From Myxococcales bacterium (GTDB taxonomy: Bacteria > Myxococcota_A > Polyangia > Fen-1088), in contig PMZX01000340.1 of the NCBI GenBank assembly GCA_003170035.1, positions 6,399 through 14,159 of the forward strand: 7,761 nt of DNA, in the 5' to 3' direction. The first letter of the stretch is position 1. Every line of letters begins with the position of its first letter. Shown here in pieces: positions 4,739 to 7,761 of this stretch. The translations under genes and the position numbers were made by a program. Below the pieces are notes generated by a model. The model worked only from the letters and a program-made list of their open reading frames with translations, made no database searches and was not told the DNA's origin.

Positions 4739-6658
4739 ATGCCACTCGAGTTTTCCGAAAAGGCGCATCAGCAGATCGAGCGACTGCTCACCCGCTATCC
4801 GACGCGGCAAGCCACCTTGTTGGGCGTGCTGTACGTGGCCCAGGACGAATTCGGCTTCTTGTCCGAGGAGGCGCTGGAACTGGTCTCGCGAACTCTGGAT
4901 CTGCCGCCTTCGCATGTCTTTGGTGTGGCTACGTTCTACACCTTGTTTCTGCGCGAGCCGCCGGCTCGCTACCCGCTGCGTGTGTGCACCAATCTCGGCT
5001 GCACCCTGCGAGGCGGCCACGACGTCTTGCACCACCTGGAAAGGCGCCTGGGCATCGCGCCTGGACAGAGCACGCCCGATGGTCTGTTCAGCCTGAGTGA
5101 AGAAGATGGGCTCGGTGGTTGCGCGTACGCCCCTACCATGACGTGCGGCCTGCACCACTACGTCAACCTCACGCCTGAAAAGGTGGACCGCATCGTCGAG
5201 GACCTGCGGCGGCAAGCGAGCGAAGCCGTCCCGCACGGTCCGTCGTTGCCGCTGGCGCCTGCGCAAGGCGCGTCCACCTTGCCGGACTGCGGATCGGCGG
5301 GCAGCGGATACCGCGAGACGCCGGGGCTCAGAATCGTGACCAAGAATTTCGGCGTCCCTGACATCCGGAAGCTCGACGTATATCTGGCCCACGGCGGGTG
5401 GCAGGCCTTCCAAAGAGCCCTGGGCATGGGGCGGGAGAAGGTGGTGGAGGAGGTCAAGAAGGCCAATCTGCGCGGACGTGGTGGCGCAGGATTTCCCGCC
5501 GGGGTCAAGTGGGGTTTTCTGCCCAAGGACGCCCAGCGCGTGTACTTGGTCTGCAACGGCGACGAATCCGAGCCGGGCACCTTCAAGGACCGGGTGTTGC
5601 TGGGCAGCGACCCGCACCTGCTGGTCGAGAGCGTGGCCATCTCTTCTTTCGCGCTCGGGTGCACCCACGCTTTCATCTATATACGGGGCGAGCTGCGGCG
5701 CGAGGCCGCCATCGTACAGACGGCCATCGACGAGGCGTATGCGGCGGGTTGGCTGGGCCAGGAGAGGCAGAGCGCGAGCGGTTCCTTCAAGCTGGACATC
5801 ACCGTGCACCTGGGCGCCGGCGCCTACATCTGTGGCGAGGAAACCGCCATGCTGGAGTCCATCGAGGGCAAGCGAGGCTGGCCGCGCAACAAGCCTCCCT
5901 TCCCGGCTATCAAAGGTCTCTTCGGCCAGCCCACCGTGATCAACAACGTGGAGACCTTGATGAACGTTCCCGACATCGTCACGCGCGGTGGTGAATGGTT
6001 CGCCAAGGCGGGCATAGGAAAGTCGGGCGGCACCCGCCTGCTGTGCGTGTCAGGGCACGTGAAGCGGGCCGGAGTGTATGAGTTGCCGATGGGTATCTCG
6101 TTTCGCGATTTGATCTACGACGTGTGCGGCGGCATTCCGCAGGGACGTGCCCTACGCGGGGTGATTCCCGGCGGAAGCTCCATGCCGCCGCTTGATGCCA
6201 GTGAGATCGACGTGCCCATCGAGTTCGACGCGCTCACCACCGATCCGCGCATCAAGGACGTGGAGGTGACACCAGGCGTGCCCTTTGAACTGGGAAGCGG
6301 TCGCCGGCTGAAGACCATGGCTGGCTCGGGCGGCGTGGTGGTGTTCGACGAGAACACCGACGTGGTCGGGCTGTGTGCCCGCATCATGCGCTTCTATGCC
6401 CACGAGTCGTGCGGGCAGTGCACGCCTTGCCGCGAGGGCACGGGCTGGTTGGCGCGCGTGTGCACCCGGCTGGCCGAAGGCGAGGGCCGCCCTTCTGACA
6501 TCGATCTTCTGGCCAACGTGGCCAACGGGATCGCCGGCAATTCCATCTGCGCTCTGGGTGACGCTGCCGCGTGGCCCATGCTGGGTTTTCTCACCAAGTT
6601 CCGCGCTGACTTCGAGGCCCGGGTGAACAAGGCGGCCAAGGCGGTCGCGGCATCATGA
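4739..6658 (+). CDS. nuoEF: Fused NuoE-NuoF, NADH-quinone oxidoreductase electron input subunit
   Basis: The 639-residue single frame joins NuoE (about 1-158) to NuoF (about 195-639) through a linker rich in Ala, Pro, Gly and Ser. Together they form the NADH-oxidising tip of complex I on the cytoplasmic side. The NuoF half has the FMN-binding GRGGAGFPAGVKW (246-258), the NADH-site GAYICGEETAMLESIEG (361-377), and all four ligands of [4Fe-4S] cluster N3: C558, C561, C564 (SCGQCTPC) and C604. The NuoE half has C83 and C88 (CTNLGC) for [2Fe-2S] cluster N1a, but the second pair, normally CxxxC, is G124-LGG-C128, so one ligand is missing; C136 is the only nearby cysteine. The NuoF part has about the length of a stand-alone NuoF. 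The stop overlaps the nuoJ start (ATGA). NuoG, the usual next subunit, is not encoded here. Confidence 0.96.
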   Translation: MPLEFSEKAHQQIERLLTRYPTRQATLLGVLYVAQDEFGFLSEEALELVSRTLDLPPSHVFGVATFYTLFLREPPARYPLRVCTNLGCTLRGGHDVLHHLERRLGIAPGQSTPDGLFSLSEEDGLGGCAYAPTMTCGLHHYVNLTPEKVDRIVEDLRRQASEAVPHGPSLPLAPAQGASTLPDCGSAGSGYRETPGLRIVTKNFGVPDIRKLDVYLAHGGWQAFQRALGMGREKVVEEVKKANLRGRGGAGFPAGVKWGFLPKDAQRVYLVCNGDESEPGTFKDRVLLGSDPHLLVESVAISSFALGCTHAFIYIRGELRREAAIVQTAIDEAYAAGWLGQERQSASGSFKLDITVHLGAGAYICGEETAMLESIEGKRGWPRNKPPFPAIKGLFGQPTVINNVETLMNVPDIVTRGGEWFAKAGIGKSGGTRLLCVSGHVKRAGVYELPMGISFRDLIYDVCGGIPQGRALRGVIPGGSSMPPLDASEIDVPIEFDALTTDPRIKDVEVTPGVPFELGSGRRLKTMAGSGGVVVFDENTDVVGLCARIMRFYAHESCGQCTPCREGTGWLARVCTRLAEGEGRPSDIDLLANVANGIAGNSICALGDAAAWPMLGFLTKFRADFEARVNKAAKAVAAS

Positions 6659-7218
6659 ACCTGGCGGCCCATACGGCGAGCATGGCCGAGACCATCGCGT
6701 TCGCCATCCTGAGCGCGAGTGTTCTTCTGGGCGGTCTGCTGACCATCACCCGGCGCAACCCGGTCAGCGCCGTGATGTCTCTGGTGCTGACCTTCGCGGC
6801 GCTCGCCGGCCTCTTCGCCACTCTCTCGGCGCACTTCCTGGCGGTCTTGCAGGTCTTGGTCTACGCCGGCGCCATCATGGTCCTGTTCGTATTGGTCGTC
6901 ATGATGGTGAACCGCGAGGAGAGCACGCCCATCGCCCGGCAGGGGCTGGTCACCCGCGCGGTCGGGGTCTTGGCGGCTGGCTACGTGTTCTACCGGGTGG
7001 CCTGGCTGGTGGCTCGCGAGCGCGCCATGCCTTTGCTCGCTGCCTCGGCGACCCCGCCGGTGAAGGATTTCGGAACCGTGTCCTCGGTGGGGGCTTTGCT
7101 GTTCTCGGATTTCCTGTTCCCCTTCGAGGCGATTTCTCTGCTGCTCCTGGTGGCTGTTGTGGGCGGGGTGATGCTGACCCGTCATCTTGGCGAGGACAAC
7201 TCATTCCGGGCTTCCTGA
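6655..7218 (+). CDS. nuoJ: NADH-quinone oxidoreductase subunit J (NuoJ)
   Basis: The 187-residue protein is an integral membrane subunit of the complex I proton-pumping arm. Five hydrophobic segments are visible (about 12-31, 37-57, 62-84, 100-119 and 146-175, the last perhaps with a re-entrant or amphipathic part). The third contains the conserved VLQVLVYAGAIMVLFVLVVM (64-83), the helix whose conformational change couples quinone reduction to proton pumping. RRNPVSAVMSLVL (33-45) is also typical. The start overlaps the nuoEF stop by four bases, implying translational coupling; an internal ATG at 6682 (M10) is an alternative start. Placement straight after nuoF skips nuoG, nuoH and nuoI. Confidence 0.95.
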   Translation: MNLAAHTASMAETIAFAILSASVLLGGLLTITRRNPVSAVMSLVLTFAALAGLFATLSAHFLAVLQVLVYAGAIMVLFVLVVMMVNREESTPIARQGLVTRAVGVLAAGYVFYRVAWLVARERAMPLLAASATPPVKDFGTVSSVGALLFSDFLFPFEAISLLLLVAVVGGVMLTRHLGEDNSFRAS

Positions 7219-7517
7219 TGCCGACCTACGCGTACATCCTGGTTTCGCTGGCCCTGTTCTTCGTGGGAACCTCCGGGGTACTCCTGCGGCGCAACGCCCT
7301 CATCGTGCTGATGAGCGTGGAGCTGCAGCTGGCGGCTGGCACGCTGGCGCTGCTGGCCTTCTCCCGGGCGCTGGGCGACCAGCGGGGACATGTGTTCGCT
7401 TTCTTCGTGATGGCCTTGGCTGCCGCCGAGGCCGCGGTGGGGTTGGCTATCCTGGTCAGCGTGTTTCGTACGCGCCGGACAGCGAACCTGGACGACGTGA
7501 ATGCCTTGAAGGGGTAG
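7218..7517 (+). CDS. nuoK: NADH-quinone oxidoreductase subunit K (NuoK)
   Basis: The 99-residue, three-helix membrane protein has the usual NuoK length. The two conserved membrane glutamates of the proton path are present: E35 in LMSVELQL and E71 in AAAEAAVGLAILV. The family tail RTANLDDVNALKG is clear, as is GVLLRRNALIVLMSVEL near the start. The stretch after E35 is QLAAGTLALLAFSR, lacking the asparagines often seen there (usually LMLNAVNL), a mild deviation. The start overlaps the nuoJ stop by one base (TGATG), so translation is probably coupled. NuoK is homologous to MrpC-type antiporter subunits, but the neighbours make complex I clear. Confidence 0.96.
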   Translation: MPTYAYILVSLALFFVGTSGVLLRRNALIVLMSVELQLAAGTLALLAFSRALGDQRGHVFAFFVMALAAAEAAVGLAILVSVFRTRRTANLDDVNALKG

Positions 7518-7524
7518 GGCGGCG

Positions 7525-7761
7525 ATGCTTTCCCAGCTACGCATCATTCCTCTGCTGCCCTTGCTGGGCGCCGCCTACCTGATCCTCTTCGGCCGGCACC
7601 ACAGCCGCAGGGTCGTCCACCACATCGCCTGCATGGCGGTGGGGGCCGCTCTGGTGGTCTCGGCCGATGCGTTCTTCTTTGCCCTGCCCGCGCTGGTGAA
7701 GGAGGGCGGGCTGACCGACGTGGTGGGAACCTGGTTCGCGAGCGGCGATCTGCAGGTGGAC
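7525..7761 (+). CDS. nuoL: NADH-quinone oxidoreductase subunit L (NuoL), N-terminal part
   Basis: The frame opens at ATG 7525, seven bases after the nuoK stop, with an AGGGCGG purine-rich stretch just upstream, and runs off the window end after 79 residues. The visible part starts MLSQLRIIPLLPLLGAAYLI (hydrophobic helix 1), then a basic loop (RHHSRRVVHH), a second hydrophobic helix (about 34-55) and the loop TWFASGDLQVD (69-79), matching the NuoL periplasmic loop usually written as W(I/F)xxGxxxVD. NuoL is the distal antiporter-like proton-pumping subunit. Identity rests on position after nuoK and this N-terminal pattern; the catalytic Lys and Glu residues lie beyond the window. Confidence 0.85.
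   Translation, partial: MLSQLRIIPLLPLLGAAYLILFGRHHSRRVVHHIACMAVGAALVVSADAFFFALPALVKEGGLTDVVGTWFASGDLQVD

Noticed and set aside
4484..5809. Long minus-strand open frame (441 codons) opposite nuoEF and the intergenic region
   Set aside because: No domain is visible, and it overlaps both the regulator start and the highly conserved NuoEF coding sequence.

Overview
The window is GC-rich bacterial DNA with tightly packed genes. The gene families present are a GshB-like ATP-grasp protein, a GAF-GGDEF enzyme with a Hypr-type substitution, a sigma-28/FlgM pair, an NtrC-type regulator and a split nuo operon. They suggest a member of the former Deltaproteobacteria, perhaps Myxococcota. That placement is inference from gene content only; there is no rRNA or marker phylogeny here.

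Layout. (1) Positions 1-522, plus strand: the C-terminal part of a GshB-like ATP-grasp protein. (2) 624-1868, plus strand: a GAF-GGDEF protein with an intact GGDEF motif. It carries serine where canonical diguanylate cyclases have a guanine-contacting aspartate, which is the signature described for Hypr GGDEF enzymes that make 3',3'-cGAMP, and it has no RxxD inhibitory site. (3) 1891-4509, minus strand: a regulatory block made of an NtrC-type regulator with a degenerate receiver and no GAFTGA loop, a sigma-28 (FliA/WhiG type) sigma factor, and a short FlgM-like anti-sigma factor. A sigma-28-like promoter overlaps the flgM start. (4) 4739-7761, plus strand: a respiratory complex I operon with a fused NuoE-NuoF, then NuoJ, NuoK and the start of NuoL. 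nuoG, nuoH and nuoI, which usually lie between F and J, are absent here.

How the genes may work together. The sigma factor and FlgM-like protein form a standard sigma/anti-sigma switch, probably for late flagellar genes. The sigma-28-like site at flgM would close a negative feedback loop. The degenerate NtrC-type protein upstream in the same orientation is likely a transcription factor that does not need phosphorylation and may not work with sigma-54. The GAF-GGDEF gene converges on flgM with a 22-bp gap, so a nucleotide second-messenger enzyme borders a motility-type regulatory block. The nuo genes are divergent from this block across a 229-bp intergenic region and are translationally coupled by overlapping stop/start codons.

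The strongest leads are the Hypr-type residue in the GGDEF domain, the GAFTGA-less regulator, and the missing N1a cysteine in the NuoE half of the fusion.
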